64,000 nucleotides of DNA from Rhodococcus rhodnii NBRC 100604 (GCF_001894925.1 NZ_BCXD01000010.1:124001-188000), one strand, 5' to 3'. Shown: positions 18,278-28,700, numbered from the stretch's first letter. The notes: a model not told the origin generated them from the letters alone. Numbers and translations are program-made.

Positions 18278-19081
18278 GTGAGTCTTCCCGAGCCGATCCC
18301 CCACGCCCGCGCCGTCGTCACCGGAGCCTCGTCCGGAATCGGCATCGCCCTCGCCACCGACCTCGCGCGCCGCGGTCATTCGCTGATTCTCGTCGCACGT
18401 CGCGGCGAGATCATGGAGGACTTGGCGACACGGCTACGCAGCGAGTTCTCCGTCGAGGCCGAGGTGCGGGCGTGCGATCTGTCCGACCGTGACGCTCGCA
18501 CCGCGCTCGTGAACGAACTGGCGGAGCGCGACGTCTCGGTGCTGTGCAACAACGCCGGCATCGCGACGTTCGGTCCTGTCGCGGATCTCGACCCGGACTA
18601 CGAGCGGGCGCAGGTCGAGCTCAACGCGGTCGCCGTCCACGACCTGACCCTCGCGGTGCTGCCGGGCATGCTCGCCCGCGGGTCCGGCGCGATCCTCATG
18701 GTCGGCTCGGCCGCCGGCAACATGCCGATCCCCCACAACGCGACGTATGCGGCGTCGAAGGCGTTCGTCAACACCTTCTCGGAGTCGCTGCGGGGCGAAC
18801 TCAAGGGCACCGGCGTGAACGTCACGCTGCTCGCGCCCGGCCCGGTGCGCACCGAGACTCCCGACCCCGCCGACGCCTCGATCGTGGACCGGTTCGTGCC
18901 CGACGCGCTGTGGATCTCGAGCGACGCCGCGGCGCAGCAGTCGCTCGACGCCCTCGCCGACAACAAGATGCGGATCGTGCCGGGGCTCGTCGGCAAGGCG
19001 ATGTCGACTGCGGGGCAGTACGTGCCGCGCGCGATCGTCGCCCCGATCGTCGGCACCTTCTACAAGAAGCTCGGCGGCTGA
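18278..19081 (+). CDS. cmrA: Short-chain dehydrogenase, probable mycolate reductase (CmrA / Rv2509-like)
   Basis: A 267-residue SDR. TGASSGIG near 13-20 binds the cofactor, NNAG lies near 91, and the catalytic YxxxK is YAASK near 155-159. In mycobacteria and corynebacteria the SDR gene just upstream of orn (Rv2509, CmrA) reduces the beta-keto group of the nascent mycolate, the last step in making mature mycolic acid. The same position next to orn and the matching length support this role here. The GTG at 18278 has TACCCT ending 8 nt upstream and no clear Shine-Dalgarno. A generic SDR role cannot be excluded. Confidence 0.8.
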   Translation: MSLPEPIPHARAVVTGASSGIGIALATDLARRGHSLILVARRGEIMEDLATRLRSEFSVEAEVRACDLSDRDARTALVNELAERDVSVLCNNAGIATFGPVADLDPDYERAQVELNAVAVHDLTLAVLPGMLARGSGAILMVGSAAGNMPIPHNATYAASKAFVNTFSESLRGELKGTGVNVTLLAPGPVRTETPDPADASIVDRFVPDALWISSDAAAQQSLDALADNKMRIVPGLVGKAMSTAGQYVPRAIVAPIVGTFYKKLGG

Positions 19082-19189
19082 CCGGACGTCGGCACCTGCC
19101 GGTGCCGACGACGCAGCGGGTGATCTCGCGGCAGGGTGAACCTCCACCGGAGGCTCTCTCGGCCGCGGCACGGGGCTAGGGTGAACTGC

Positions 19190-19789
19190 GTGCAGGACAA
19201 ACTCGTGTGGATCGATTGCGAAATGACCGGGCTGCGGCTCGGCAGCGACAAGCTCGTCGAGATCGCTGCGCTCGTCACCGACAGCGAACTCAACGTGCTC
19301 GGCGACGGCGTCGACGTGGTGATCCACGCCGACGACGCAGCGCTCGACGCGATGCCCGATGTCGTCACCGAGATGCACGCCCGATCGGGCCTCACGGACG
19401 AGATTCGCGCGTCGACCGTCACCGTCGCGGAGGCGGAGAAGCTCGTTCTCGACTACATCCGCGAGCACGTCCCGAACCCCGGCACGGCGCCGCTCGCCGG
19501 CAACTCGATCGCGACCGACCGAGGGTTCATCGCCCGCGACATGCCCGAACTCGACGGCCACCTGCACTACCGCATGATCGACGTGTCCTCGATCAAGGAA
19601 CTGTGCCGCCGCTGGTACCCGCGGATCTACTTCGGCCAGCCGGAGAAGGGGCTCGCGCATCGCGCGCTCGCCGACATCAAGGAGTCGATCCGCGAGCTGA
19701 AGTACTACCGTGCGGCGGCCTTCGTTCCCGAGCCCGGGCCGACGACGGAGCGGATCTCCGAGATCGTCGAGGAACTCGGCCCGGCGTAA
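19190..19789 (+). CDS. orn: Oligoribonuclease
   Basis: A 3'-5' exoribonuclease of 199 residues that degrades very short RNAs, including pGpG from cyclic-di-GMP turnover. DEDDh motifs are visible: WIDCEMTG near 7-14, NSIATDRGF near 104-112, and [10 protein letters not shown] near 159-168. I choose the GTG at 19190 (VQDKLVWID) rather than 19181 because family members begin [21 protein letters not shown] ends 7 nt upstream, suggesting leaderless expression. tRNA-His follows downstream. Confidence 0.95.
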   Translation: MQDKLVWIDCEMTGLRLGSDKLVEIAALVTDSELNVLGDGVDVVIHADDAALDAMPDVVTEMHARSGLTDEIRASTVTVAEAEKLVLDYIREHVPNPGTAPLAGNSIATDRGFIARDMPELDGHLHYRMIDVSSIKELCRRWYPRIYFGQPEKGLAHRALADIKESIRELKYYRAAAFVPEPGPTTERISEIVEELGPA

Positions 19790-19891
19790 GACGTCAACCG
19801 GACGCCGCTGACCAGGCGATTGGCGGGGCACGGCGTCGACACGCTAGTATCTGTGACGCTGCAGGCGCACGTTTGGAGTGCCTTCGGCAAT

Positions 19892-19965
19892 GGTGAGTGT
19901 AGTTCAGTTGGTAGAGCACCAGGTTGTGATCCTGGCTGTCGCGGGTTCGAGTCCCGTCACTCACC
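19892..19965 (+). tRNA. tRNA-His (anticodon GTG)
   Basis: The cloverleaf has acceptor GTGAGTG/CACTCAC, plus the extra G at position -1 (19892) opposite discriminator C (19965), which is unique to tRNA-His. The anticodon stem CCAGG/CCTGG encloses TTGTGAT with anticodon GTG, and the T arm is GCGGGTTCGAGTCCCGT. No CCA is encoded. Confidence 0.96.
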
Positions 19966-19973
19966 CCGAAGAG

Positions 19974-20010
19974 AGAACCCCGGAGCGCATCGCGCTCCGG
20001 GGTTCTTTCT
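19974..20010 (+). terminator. Intrinsic terminator of tRNA-His
   Basis: A perfect stem of 14 bp or more (GAACCCCGGAGCGC / GCGCTCCGGGGTTC) with loop ATC is followed by TTTCT, eight bases after the tRNA. Confidence 0.9.
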
Positions 20011-20031
20011 CGTCGGGCACTCGCTCCGGGC

Positions 20032-20860
20032 TCAGCTCGTGTGATGCACCTCCTGCAACCCGTGGACAGTCGGGATCCCCTCGGGTCCTTCGCGGTGTCC
20101 GACCCGAGTCCCCACACCTTGCCGACGCGGTCGGCGACGTCCCCCCGCTGCCCAACCGTTCATCGAGCCGTAGCCCGTCGCGTACACGACGACGTCGGCA
20201 GGGAGCGTCCTCACCGAAGTCCGGATCGAAGCCCGCCGCCTCGACCCGCGCGTGGAAATCCTTGTCCCGCTCACGGATCTCGTCGTAGAGCGGGATCCGG
20301 CACTCGTGCATGATCCGGTAGGGCATCGACGCGAACGTCAGGTCCGCCTTCTTCGTCGTGGTCCCCGACTCCACCGCCTGCTTGCTGTAGAGCGCGCCCA
20401 GCCCGCTCTCCATGAGCGAATCCGACTTGGCGACGTGCGTCGACGAACGCTGCACCATCGTCGTGTCGACGCCCTGTTCGGCGAGTGGCTTGCAGATGTC
20501 GTGCGCCGAGTTGTTCGACCCGATCACGACCACCTTGCTGCCCGCGTAGTCGTCCGGACCTCCCGACGACGAGCACGTAGGGCTGCTCGTCGCGGCCGAG
20601 TCGCGCGTCCTCCTCGGCCTTGCGCTCGGCCCACGAACGAGGATCGGGGTCAGAGCCGTGCACCGCACCGAGAACGCGAGACGCGCTCAGCGGTTCCCCG
20701 TGCCCTTCAGCCCCTGCAACGCGGTCAGCAGGGTCCACGCGCGGACGGGTTCGGTATCGCGAACGCGAGCGGATGCCGTGGAATCGACGGTGCCGGTCAT
20801 CGACTACCGCGGCGACGACCGCCCCCGCCCGGGAGCCGGCGGTCCCGGCGGAGACGATCT
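20032..20860 (-). pseudogene. Decayed flavin-containing monooxygenase (FMO-like)
   Basis: Pieces of an FMO-like NAD(P)/FAD oxidoreductase are scattered over several frames of the minus strand. In order they are PDPRSWAERKAEEDARLGRD and EQPYVLVVG (about 20650-20590, a nucleotide-binding strand cut off after VVG), then DDYAGSKVVVIGSNNSAHDI (about 20560-20500), the long block to HARVEAAGFDPDFGED, then PADVVVYATGYGSMNGW near 20190-20140 in another frame, VWGLGSDTAKDP near 20110, and GIPTVHGLQEVHH ending at TGA 20032. Comparison with the family as I remember it implies at least two internal deletions and several frameshifts, so this is an old pseudogene. Confidence 0.7.
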
Positions 20861-21065
20861 GCGGCACCTGGCACCGCGTCGCGAGCGGGCTGCAACCCGT
20901 CCTCGGCGAGCTGATCCGCGGCCTCGACTCCGTGGCGGCCGACGGCGACAGCATCGAGCGTGCGCGCGGAGATCTCACGGCTGCGCAGACGTCTCGGCGG
21001 ACTCGTCGCGACCCGGCCCTACCGCTTCACGGACGGCGTGACCGCCGAGTTACGCCCGCGTTCCG
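20861..21065. other. No supported gene
   Basis: Between the FMO remnant and the L,D-transpeptidase stop nothing convincing is seen. A plus-strand frame with IRGLDSVAADGDSIERARGD (about 20910-20970) looks faintly coding and may be another decayed fragment, but it has no start and I cannot name it. Confidence 0.3.
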
Positions 21066-22301
21066 TCACGTGACGGCGTTGCCGGCCTTCCACGTCTCCC
21101 AGGGGATGTTCCAGTCGCCCAGGCCGTCGGTGCCGGGAAGCGTGGGTCCGACGGTGTTCTTCACGACGACGATGTCGCCGCGCTTGGTGTTGTCGAAGAC
21201 CCATTTGGCGTTCGCAGGGCTGAGGTTGAGGCAGCCGTGGCTGGTGTTGCTGTAGCCCTGCTGCCCCACCGACCACGGTGCGGAGTGGAAGAAGATGCCG
21301 CTGTACGACATTCGCGTCGCCCAGTCGACCGGGGTGCGGTAGCCGTCGGCCGAGTCGACCGCGACACCGTAGGTCGACGAGTCCATCACCATGTGATCGA
21401 AGCGGTCACCGATGATGTAGACACCGTTGGGCGTGGGGGTGTCGTCCTTACCCATCGACGTCGGCATCGTCATGATCACCTCGCCGTTGCGCTCGAAGGT
21501 GACCTGCTTGGTGTTGTCGTCGGCGGTCGCGACGATCGCATCGCCGATCGTGAAGTTCGAATGGACGTCGCGCTGGCCGAACAGCCCGTCGCCCAGGTCG
21601 ACGCCGTACGTCTTCACGTCCACGTTCACCGCGGTGCCGGGGGCCCAGTAGTTCTGCGGGCGCCACCGCACCTCGCGGTTGTTCACCCAGTAGAACGCGC
21701 CCTCGACGGGCGGGTTCGTGGTGATGGTGATCGCGTCCTGCGCCGCCTGCCGGTCCGGGATGTTCTCGTCGAACTGGATCGCCACGGGCTGACCGATGCC
21801 GACGACGGCGTTCTCGGACGGGAGAACGTATGCCTGCGTGAGGTTTCCGGGCGAGCTCGTCGCGAATCCGGTCGAGGAGAGGGTCTTGCCGCCGAGCCCG
21901 TTGGCCGCGGAGTCGATGCGGTACTGGTTGTTGTAGCCGAGCGGTTCGGTCGTGGTCCACGTCGCGCGATCGGGCGCGAGTTCGCCGGCGACGACGTGAT
22001 TCGTCGCCGTGTTCACCATGGTGACCGTCTCGAGCGTGCCGCCCGCGACCTCGACCGTGACGGGCTGAGCGGGCGAGACACCGACCGCACCGTCGGCGGC
22101 CGAGGGCGTCACGACGGGCTTGATGAGCTCGGTCACGGGATTCGAGTCGATCGGAGCCTGGCCCTCGGTCGACACCGAGCCGCCCGCCGAGCAACCCGCG
22201 ACGGCGAGCGCCACGACTGCAGCGAACGCCGGGACGATCAGGCCGGGGCGCACGACCCGGCGCGACGACCGACCGGCAGCGCGCGCGGAGGACACCTTCA
22301 T
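21066..22301 (-). CDS. ldtB: L,D-transpeptidase lipoprotein (LdtMt2 / LppS-like)
   Basis: A 411-residue exported lipoprotein that makes 3-3 crosslinks in peptidoglycan. A basic N-terminus and hydrophobic core end in the lipobox VAGC near 36. Two immunoglobulin-like domains (about 60-260) are followed by the YkuD catalytic domain with the HSAPW His, and [14 protein letters not shown] near 355-368 containing the nucleophile Cys. Domain order and position near orn and bcp match Rv2518c. The ATG at 22301 begins [15 protein letters not shown]. It probably lies in its own transcription unit, with 182 bp to the XRE gene upstream. Confidence 0.92.
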   Translation of the reverse strand: MKVSSARAAGRSSRRVVRPGLIVPAFAAVVALAVAGCSAGGSVSTEGQAPIDSNPVTELIKPVVTPSAADGAVGVSPAQPVTVEVAGGTLETVTMVNTATNHVVAGELAPDRATWTTTEPLGYNNQYRIDSAANGLGGKTLSSTGFATSSPGNLTQAYVLPSENAVVGIGQPVAIQFDENIPDRQAAQDAITITTNPPVEGAFYWVNNREVRWRPQNYWAPGTAVNVDVKTYGVDLGDGLFGQRDVHSNFTIGDAIVATADDNTKQVTFERNGEVIMTMPTSMGKDDTPTPNGVYIIGDRFDHMVMDSSTYGVAVDSADGYRTPVDWATRMSYSGIFFHSAPWSVGQQGYSNTSHGCLNLSPANAKWVFDNTKRGDIVVVKNTVGPTLPGTDGLGDWNIPWETWKAGNAVT

Positions 22302-22483
22302 CGAAACCCCACTTCACGTTCTCGTTACCTGCACACGTCCACGCAGACCGGTCACGCGATGCGGACTCCGGCGCTTCGAGATCGTGTCTTCACATGATGC
22401 CAGGGGCGCGGCGCGGCGACCAACCTCTCCCATGCCAGATATGTAACGTTCGAATAACCTCCGCGACTCGTCGGCAAACCGCC

Positions 22484-22759
22484 TCAGTCGAGGGCAGGGG
22501 CGCCGCGCTCCGCTTCCTCCGCGACCCTGCGCAGCAGTTCCGACGGCGACATTCCGATCGCCGTCGCGAACCGCGCGATGTCCCGAGTGTCCAGCGCAAT
22601 CGACCCGTTCACGCGCATCGCCGCCCACTGCGGGTTCTCGTCCAGCCGGCGGGCCAATTCGCGGCCCGAGATGCGCCGTCGCGCCATCTCGGCCCTCACC
22701 TCACCGGCGAAGAGATCGCAGAACCGCTGCGCGTCCGATGCGTCGTGCTGGTCGTCCAT
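22484..22759 (-). CDS. XRE-type helix-turn-helix regulator
   Basis: A 91-residue DNA-binding protein. The helix-turn-helix lies at about 18-60 (VRAEMARRRISGRELARRL, then LDTRDIARFATAIGMSPSELL), as in Cro/CI-like regulators, with no further domain. The ATG at 22759 begins MDDQHDASDAQRF. It is divergent from a small membrane-anchored protein 163 bp away, which could be its target or partner. The gap contains the palindromic-looking CGTACGTCCGGTACGG near 22768-22783. Function unknown. Confidence 0.72.
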   Translation of the reverse strand: MDDQHDASDAQRFCDLFAGEVRAEMARRRISGRELARRLDENPQWAAMRVNGSIALDTRDIARFATAIGMSPSELLRRVAEEAERGAPALD

Positions 22760-22922
22760 GCCGAAATCGTACGTCCGGTACGGATTAGTTCCCACATCGA
22801 GATCGAAGAATGATGCGCAAAGGTATCGATATCTGTATGCCTTCAAGGAATAATGGATGATGTGATCATCATGCTCTCGAAGTCGGGTCTTTGGACCCTC
22901 GACGTTCGATCTGGTCGTCGTC

Positions 22923-23363
22923 GTGCTCGTCGTGTTCGCCCTCGCGCTGACGCATCCGCACACTCGCACCGTCGCCCCGAACGAGCCCGTGATCAACGCC
23001 GCGCCGGTCGCGACCGCACCCGACATCGCCCGCAGACGCAGGCAGGACCGCATCGAGGTGAGGGGACCCGGCCCGACACTGCTCGCCGGGAAACCCGTGC
23101 CGTCGGCCACGACCGCATCGGGCCACCTCCGGCACGGAGTCGTCGTGCTCGGGGCAGTCGCGATCGGCGATCCACACGACCTCCGGCCCGCACCGCCGTC
23201 GCTGCCCTGGTTCTCGGTGGCACCCGACAGTGACGAACGCGACCTGACCGCGGCCTTCGGCGAACTCCTCCGCACAGTGCGTGCACACCGCGCCTCGGGA
23301 CGCTACGCCGACATCCGCGAGATCCACATCGACGTGCTCGAAGAACGCATTGCCCGCCGCTGA
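22923..23363 (+). CDS. Small membrane-anchored protein, unknown function
   Basis: A frame of 146 codons from GTG 22923, with an alternative GTG at 22932. The N-terminus is one hydrophobic helix (VLVVFALALTHPH), and in the frame upstream of the GTG the codons still encode hydrophobic residues (FDLVVVV), so the true start may lie further up at a non-canonical codon after the TGA at 22863-22865. The rest is a Pro/Arg-rich linker, then an ordered C-terminus (ERDLTAAFGELLRTVRAHRA, YADIREIHIDVLEERI). I do not recognise the family. Confidence 0.55.
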   Translation: MLVVFALALTHPHTRTVAPNEPVINAAPVATAPDIARRRRQDRIEVRGPGPTLLAGKPVPSATTASGHLRHGVVVLGAVAIGDPHDLRPAPPSLPWFSVAPDSDERDLTAAFGELLRTVRAHRASGRYADIREIHIDVLEERIARR

Positions 23364-23395
23364 GGCGCGGCGGCCGGCGTGGGGAACAGACGCAG

Positions 23396-23448
23396 AAAAG
23401 CACTCGGGGCCGGTACCACCGAAGTGGTACCGGCCCCGAGTGCCTTTT
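23396..23448. terminator. Strong bidirectional terminator
   Basis: A perfect 20-bp stem from 23400 to 23443 with a CGAA tetraloop is preceded by AAAA and followed by CTTTT, so it should stop transcription in both directions. It separates the small membrane protein (+) from tRNA-Lys (-). Confidence 0.92.
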
Positions 23449-23449
23449 G

Positions 23450-23522
<73 letters not shown>

Positions 23523-23605
23523 GTGCGCCGCCTTCTCGGACCGATGTCCTCGTCGGCAACGAGGAGAACAGTAACCGACTCGCGCGGGCTAGTGCAAATC
23601 GCCTC

Positions 23606-23830
23606 TCAGCGCCGGATCCGGCGGACGACGAACAGCCCGACGACCGTCCCGACCACGGCGATCGCACCGTACTTCACGGCCGGCGTGTCCAGCTTGGCGC
23701 GGAGCGAGTTCTTCGTCGTCTCGGCGATGCGCTTGGGATTCGCGCGAAATGCGAGCTCGTCGAGCGTGCTCGCGAGCTGATTGCGCGCGTGCTCGATGTC
23801 GCGCTCGATGCTCTCGGTATCCCGTGCCAC
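23606..23830 (-). CDS. DUF3618 small membrane protein (Rv2520c-like)
   Basis: A 74-residue protein: an N-terminal amphipathic region (SIERDIEHARNQLASTLDEL, the DUF3618 signature), a basic middle (RANPKRIAETTKNSL) and one C-terminal membrane helix AIAVVGTVVGLFVV followed by RRIRR. The GTG at 23830 has AGGAGG about 6 nt upstream, which decides this start over longer frames. It is divergent from bcp, as Rv2520c is from Rv2521. The biochemical role is unknown. Confidence 0.85.
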   Translation of the reverse strand: MARDTESIERDIEHARNQLASTLDELAFRANPKRIAETTKNSLRAKLDTPAVKYGAIAVVGTVVGLFVVRRIRR

Positions 23831-23993
23831 CGTGTCCTCCTGTGCTCGTGCTTCTCGCGTGCGATCGCGATCTCGGATCGAGACTAGAGGACGCCGCGCC
23901 GTCGGGAGGTGTTCGCCGCGGCACCGGCGCACACGGGCGGTCTCGAACTGTCACGGCGTCCCGCTGTCACGGCGTCGCGGTAGCGTGAGCGTC

Positions 23994-24464
23994 GTGACGG
24001 ACAACAGACTCGCGCCCGGTGACGCGGCGCCCGCCTTCACCCTTCCCGACGCCGACGGCAACGCCGTCTCGCTGAGCGATTACGCAGGCCGCAAAGTGGT
24101 CGTCTACTTCTATCCCGCGGCGAGCACACCGGGATGCACCAAGCAGGCGTGCGACTTCCGCGACAACCTCGCGGAGCTCAGCGGCGCGGGTATCGACGTC
24201 GTCGGCATCTCGCCCGACGCGCCCGCCAAGCTCGCGAAGTTCCGCGACAAGGAAGGTCTCACCTTCCCGCTGCTCTCGGACACCGACAAGTCCACGCTCG
24301 CGGCGTGGGGCGCGTTCGGCGAGAAGAAGATGTACGGCAAGACCGTCACCGGCGTGATCCGCTCCACCTTCCTCGTCGACGAGGAGGGCCGGATCGAGGT
24401 CGCACAGTACAACGTGCGCGCGACGGGTCACGTCGCGAAACTCCGCCGCGACCTGAAGGTCTGA
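23994..24464 (+). CDS. bcp: Thiol peroxidase Bcp (peroxiredoxin Q)
   Basis: A 156-residue cytosolic peroxiredoxin that reduces hydrogen peroxide and organic peroxides using thioredoxin. The peroxidatic Cys48 is in STPGCTKQACDF and the resolving Cys53 follows at the CxxxxC spacing of the atypical 2-Cys PrxQ group. An Arg near 120 (VIRSTFLVD) completes the active site. The GTG at 23994 has TAGCGT ending 7 nt upstream; a GTG three codons earlier is possible. Confidence 0.93.
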   Translation: MTDNRLAPGDAAPAFTLPDADGNAVSLSDYAGRKVVVYFYPAASTPGCTKQACDFRDNLAELSGAGIDVVGISPDAPAKLAKFRDKEGLTFPLLSDTDKSTLAAWGAFGEKKMYGKTVTGVIRSTFLVDEEGRIEVAQYNVRATGHVAKLRRDLKV

Positions 24465-24510
24465 GCGCGCGGTGCTCGGAAACCGCTCCCTCAACGACTA
24501 GCCTGGGCGC

Positions 24511-25251
24511 GTGACGTCTTCAGCGAACGCACCGCGGACCACGCGGCGCGCCGACCCGGCTCTCGAGTCGGGCACGGAGCCGCAGGAGCTGTTGCCGCGT
24601 CGCAGGCCCACGCAGGAGCGGAGTCGGCGCAAGTTCGAAGCGCTGCTGTCGGCGTCGCGAGAGCTGCTCGTCGACGTCGGCTTCGAGTCGTTCACGTGCG
24701 AAGAGGTGGCGTCACGCGCCGACGTCCCGATCGGGACGCTGTATCAGTTCTTCGCGAACAAGTACGTCATCGTGTGCGAACTCGACCGGCAGGACCTCGT
24801 CGGCGTTCAGCACGAGCTCGCCCAGTTCGACGGCGAGATCCCGTCGCTCGACTGGCTGCGCTTTCTCAACACCTTCGTCGATCATCTCGCGGGCCTGTGG
24901 ACGACCGATCCGTCGCGGCGGGAGGTGTGGCTCGCGATGCAGTCCACGCCGTCGACGCGCGCGACCGGCGCGATCCACGAACGAGCACTCGCGGAGCAGA
25001 TCACGCGCATGCTCACGCCGCTCACACCGGACACGCCTCCCGAACGGCGTCACACGATGGCGCAGGTCCTCGTGCACGTCGTCTATTCGATGCTGGGTTT
25101 CTCGGTGCAGGGCGATCAGACGCGCGAGGACGCCGTGGCCGAGCTCAAGCGCCTCATGGGCGCGTATCTGTCGGTCGCGGAGAAGGAATCGCGGATGCAG
25201 CACCGCCGCGCCGCTCGCGCCGGGGAGCGCGAACGGCCACGGCGGCTCTGA
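24511..25251 (+). CDS. TetR-family regulator
   Basis: A 246-residue regulator. After a 30-residue charged N-terminal extension, the helix-turn-helix spans about 33-80 (TQERSRRKFEALLSASRELL, FTCEEVASRADVPIGTLYQF). The ligand domain is all helical, with a basic Arg-rich tail (HRRAARAGERERPRRL). The GTG at 24511 has TAGCCT ending 6 nt upstream. It converges with acpS-fas. A role in lipid metabolism is a guess from context only. Confidence 0.82.
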   Translation: MTSSANAPRTTRRADPALESGTEPQELLPRRRPTQERSRRKFEALLSASRELLVDVGFESFTCEEVASRADVPIGTLYQFFANKYVIVCELDRQDLVGVQHELAQFDGEIPSLDWLRFLNTFVDHLAGLWTTDPSRREVWLAMQSTPSTRATGAIHERALAEQITRMLTPLTPDTPPERRHTMAQVLVHVVYSMLGFSVQGDQTREDAVAELKRLMGAYLSVAEKESRMQHRRAARAGERERPRRL

Positions 25252-25266
25252 GATCGGGCGGGCCCT

Positions 25267-25289
25267 GACGTCCGGAGAGCTCCGACGTC
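25267..25289. terminator. Hairpin between convergent TetR and acpS
   Basis: GACGTCCGGAG / CTCCGACGTC forms a stem with one bulged C and a very small loop between convergent stop codons (25251 and 25314). No T tract follows, so it is a weak candidate. Confidence 0.35.
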
Positions 25290-25313
25290 CGGGGCTCGGA
25301 TACCCCCGGAGCC

Positions 25314-25736
25314 TCACTCCCCCTCGGGGATCCGGTCTCCCTCGAGGACGACGAACGCCCCGGCCATGTCGCCGTCGTGAGTGAGCGAGACGTGCAGGCT
25401 CGTCCCGGCGAGGGCCGTCGCGACCTCACCGGCGAGCCGGATCGCCGGTCTCCCCCACGCGTCCGTCACGACTTCGACGAGGTGATGGATGCCCTCGGCC
25501 GTGACGGGCGGGCGGCCGTGGATCGACGCCGACCACGCCTTGATCACCGCTTCCTTCGCCGCCCATCGCGCCGCGAAATGCCGTGCGCGGTCGGTCTCCC
25601 GGCGTGCGACGTCGCGCCGCTCCCCCGGGGTGAACGATGTGAGGACGGTCGTCCCGGGGCGGTCGAGGAGCTCACGGAACTCCCCGACCGCCACCAGGTC
25701 GAACCCGATACCGAGTATCGCCACCGTCAGCGGCAT
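25314..25736 (-). CDS. acpS: Holo-[acyl-carrier-protein] synthase
   Basis: A 140-residue phosphopantetheinyl transferase that moves 4'-phosphopantetheine from CoA to the acyl-carrier Ser of the FAS. The magnesium-binding Asp13 is in GIGFDLV and Glu62 in WAAKEAVIKAW. It overlaps the end of fas by 10 bp (start 25736, fas stop 25727), so the modifying enzyme is translated directly behind its substrate, as in M. tuberculosis Rv2523c-Rv2524c. Confidence 0.95.
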   Translation of the reverse strand: MPLTVAILGIGFDLVAVGEFRELLDRPGTTVLTSFTPGERRDVARRETDRARHFAARWAAKEAVIKAWSASIHGRPPVTAEGIHHLVEVVTDAWGRPAIRLAGEVATALAGTSLHVSLTHDGDMAGAFVVLEGDRIPEGE

Positions 25737-28700
25737 CCCGTCGCGTCGAAGACGTCGTCGTCGCCGAGACGCGCGTCCTCGGACACCAGCATCGCCGCTT
25801 CGAGGGCGTGCGCGGCGTCGCCGTCGCCACCGAGACGTCGTGCCGCGGGACGCTCGTAGAGGGCGTCGCCGCCGTACATCGCCGCGAGCAGCCGGCGGTT
25901 TCCGTCGACGAGCCGCCGGCTCGCCGCGGCGCGGTACTGCTCGCGCCGCTCGGCGGGAAGCGCCGCGACGAACGCCTCGGGGTGCGCGACCGCGATGAGA
26001 CCCGACACGTGCCCGAAGCCGAGCGAGGTGAGCAGGCCCGCACGCAGCGGCAGCGAGTCACCGAACCGAAGCGGCTCCCGCGCCCACACCAGGTGGTCGT
26101 TCTCGGCCATCACCTCGTCGAGGCAGTCGAGGCTGCGGTTCGGCGGCACGACGCCGCTCGACAGCAACTGGCAGAGCCCGATGAGCTGGAACGCCGCGGC
26201 GCCGCCCTTCGCGTGCCCCGTCAGCGTCTTCTGCGACACGACGAACAGCGGTGCACCGGTGGACCGTCCCAGCGCGGACGCGAGGCGCTCGTGGAGTTCC
26301 GCCTCGTTCGGATCGTTCGCGGCGGTCGACGTGTCGTGCTTCGACACGACGGCGACGTCGTCGGCGCCGAGCCCGAGTGTCCGCAGTCCCCGTGCGAGAC
26401 CGGAGTTCTCGCCGCCCCGGCCCGCACCGAGCGCACCGAGTCCCGGTGCGGGGATCGACGTGTGCACACCGTCCGAGAACGATCCCGCGTACGCGACGAC
26501 ACCGAGCACCGGCAGCCCCATCTCGAGCGCGAGGTCGCCGCGCGCGAGCAGAACCGTTCCGCCGCCCTGTGATTCGACGAATCCGCCGCGTCGGCGGTCA
26601 CCGGCCCTCGAGAACCGTCGATCGTCGATGCCCTTCGCGCGCATCGCGTCGGTCTTCGCGGTCGCGGACATGTCGCCGAATCCGACGATGCCCTCGATCC
26701 CGAGGTCGTCGAATCCGCCGGCGACGGCGAACTGCGCCTTGCCGAGCGTGATCTTGTCGACGGCCTCCTCGACCGACACCGCGGCGGTCGCGCACGCGGC
26801 GACGGGGTGCACCATCGACCCGTAGCCACCGACGTACGACTGCACGACGTGCGCGGCGATGACGTTCGGGAGTGCTTCCTGCAGGATGTCGTTCGCGCGG
26901 TTCTCGCCGAGCAGCGTGTCGATGTAGAGCGAGCGCATCGACGTCATGCCGCCCATACCGGTGCCCTGCGTGTTGGCGACCAGCGAGGGGTGGACCCACC
27001 GCAGCAACTCGCTCGGCGTGAACCCTGCCGTGAGGAAGGCATCGACGGTCGCGACGATGTTCCACAGGCCGACGCGGTCGACCGAACCCGCCATGTCTGC
27101 GGGGATTCCCCACGCCTGGACGTCGAAGCCCGTGGGGATCTGCCCGCCGACGGACCGGCTGAGCGTGACCTTGCGCGGCACGCGGATCTCGGTGCCGGCG
27201 CGCCGGGTCACGGTCCATTCGCCGCTCTCCGGGTCGACGGCGGCCGACGTGTTGGCCGGGTCGGCGTCGACGAACGCACGCGCCTCGCCCTCGCCACCGA
27301 CGACGAACGACAGATCGCGATCGAGGAACACCGACGACAACAGCGGCGCCGTGTTCTCGACCATCGCGCCGTCGTCCTCGTAGCGACGGATCCCGCACCG
27401 TTCCACGACCGTGTCGTGGTACAGGTCCCAGATGTCGGCTTCGGCGACCGGCTCCCCCGTCTCGGCGTCGTACCAGCCGGGCTTCGGGGTCTGCTCCCAC
27501 GTGAGGAGCCCTGTGCTCCAGGCGAGTTCGAGGACGCCGGCAGCGGACAGTTCGCCGTCGACCTCCATCTCGAAGCGCGTGCGAGCCGAGCCGTACGGGC
27601 CGAGTTCGCCCGCACCGACGATCACGACGAGTTCGGCGGGTTCGACATCGAGGTCGGCCCACGCCGGAGCCGTCACCGGCTGCGGGCGCGGCGGCGCGGG
27701 CAGCGCCGCGATGGTCGCGTCCTCGGCGGTTTCCTCCGCTGCGACGGTTCGCTCGGCCTGCTCGGCCGCCGACCGCGCGAGTGCGGCCAGATCGAGCCCC
27801 GCATCGGCGAGGCCACCTGTGAGATCGAGCGCGACGGGCGCACTCCGCGCGTCGCGACGGGTCTCGGCCGTGCACGCCGCGAGCAGTTCCGTCGCCATCT
27901 CGTCGGTCGACCACGTCCGGACGCCCGCGGCCTCGACGGCCTCGACGAGCGGGTCGTTGCCGCCCATCAGGCCCGTGCCTCGCACCCATCCGATCGACGC
28001 GTGCACGAGAGTGATGCGCTCGGACCACGATTCGGACGTCCACTTCGCGACGACGGCGTCGAGGGCAGCCTTGGCCTCGCCGTATGCACCGTCTCCGCCG
28101 AACGTGCCGCGGTTGGGCGAGCCGGGGAGCACGACGTGGAGCGTCGAGTCGACGGCGGTGTCGGCGCCGAGCCGGCCCATCCCGGTGACGAGACGCTCGA
28201 CCGACCACAGCAGCACGCGCATCTCGGTCTCCGCGCGGCCCGAGACGTCGGCCATCGAACCGGCGACGCGGGGGGCGGCGAACGGGAACAGCAACGTCGG
28301 GCTCAGCGTCGGCTTGACGAGAGTCGATGTGCCACCGGCGGAGTCGTACTGCGCGCCGCCGATCCACTCGGTGAGCGCGTCGACGTCGGCGTAGGACGCC
28401 ATGTTCGCCGGAACGACCCACAGCGCCGCACCGGCACGCGCGGTGTCGCGGTAGAGCGTGCGATAGAACGCGAGCTTGTCGGAGCCGAGCGAGGACGTCG
28501 TCGCGACGACCGTCGCACCTCCCGCGAGGAGCCGGCCGACCACCGAGGCGGCGATCGAACCCGTTCCCGCGCCGGTCACGACGGCGGTCTCGCCCGCCCA
28601 CGGACCGGGTGCGGTCTCCTGCGCGGCCAGCGCGATCCGTGCGTACCGTGCCGCGAGGTCGCCGAGACCGGCGTCCTCTGCGCGATCGCGCCACCACTGC

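Noticed and set aside
20620..21255. Plus-strand frame between the FMO remnant and the L,D-transpeptidase
   Set aside because: It has no supported start and runs antisense into a confirmed gene; only a short central part looks protein-like.
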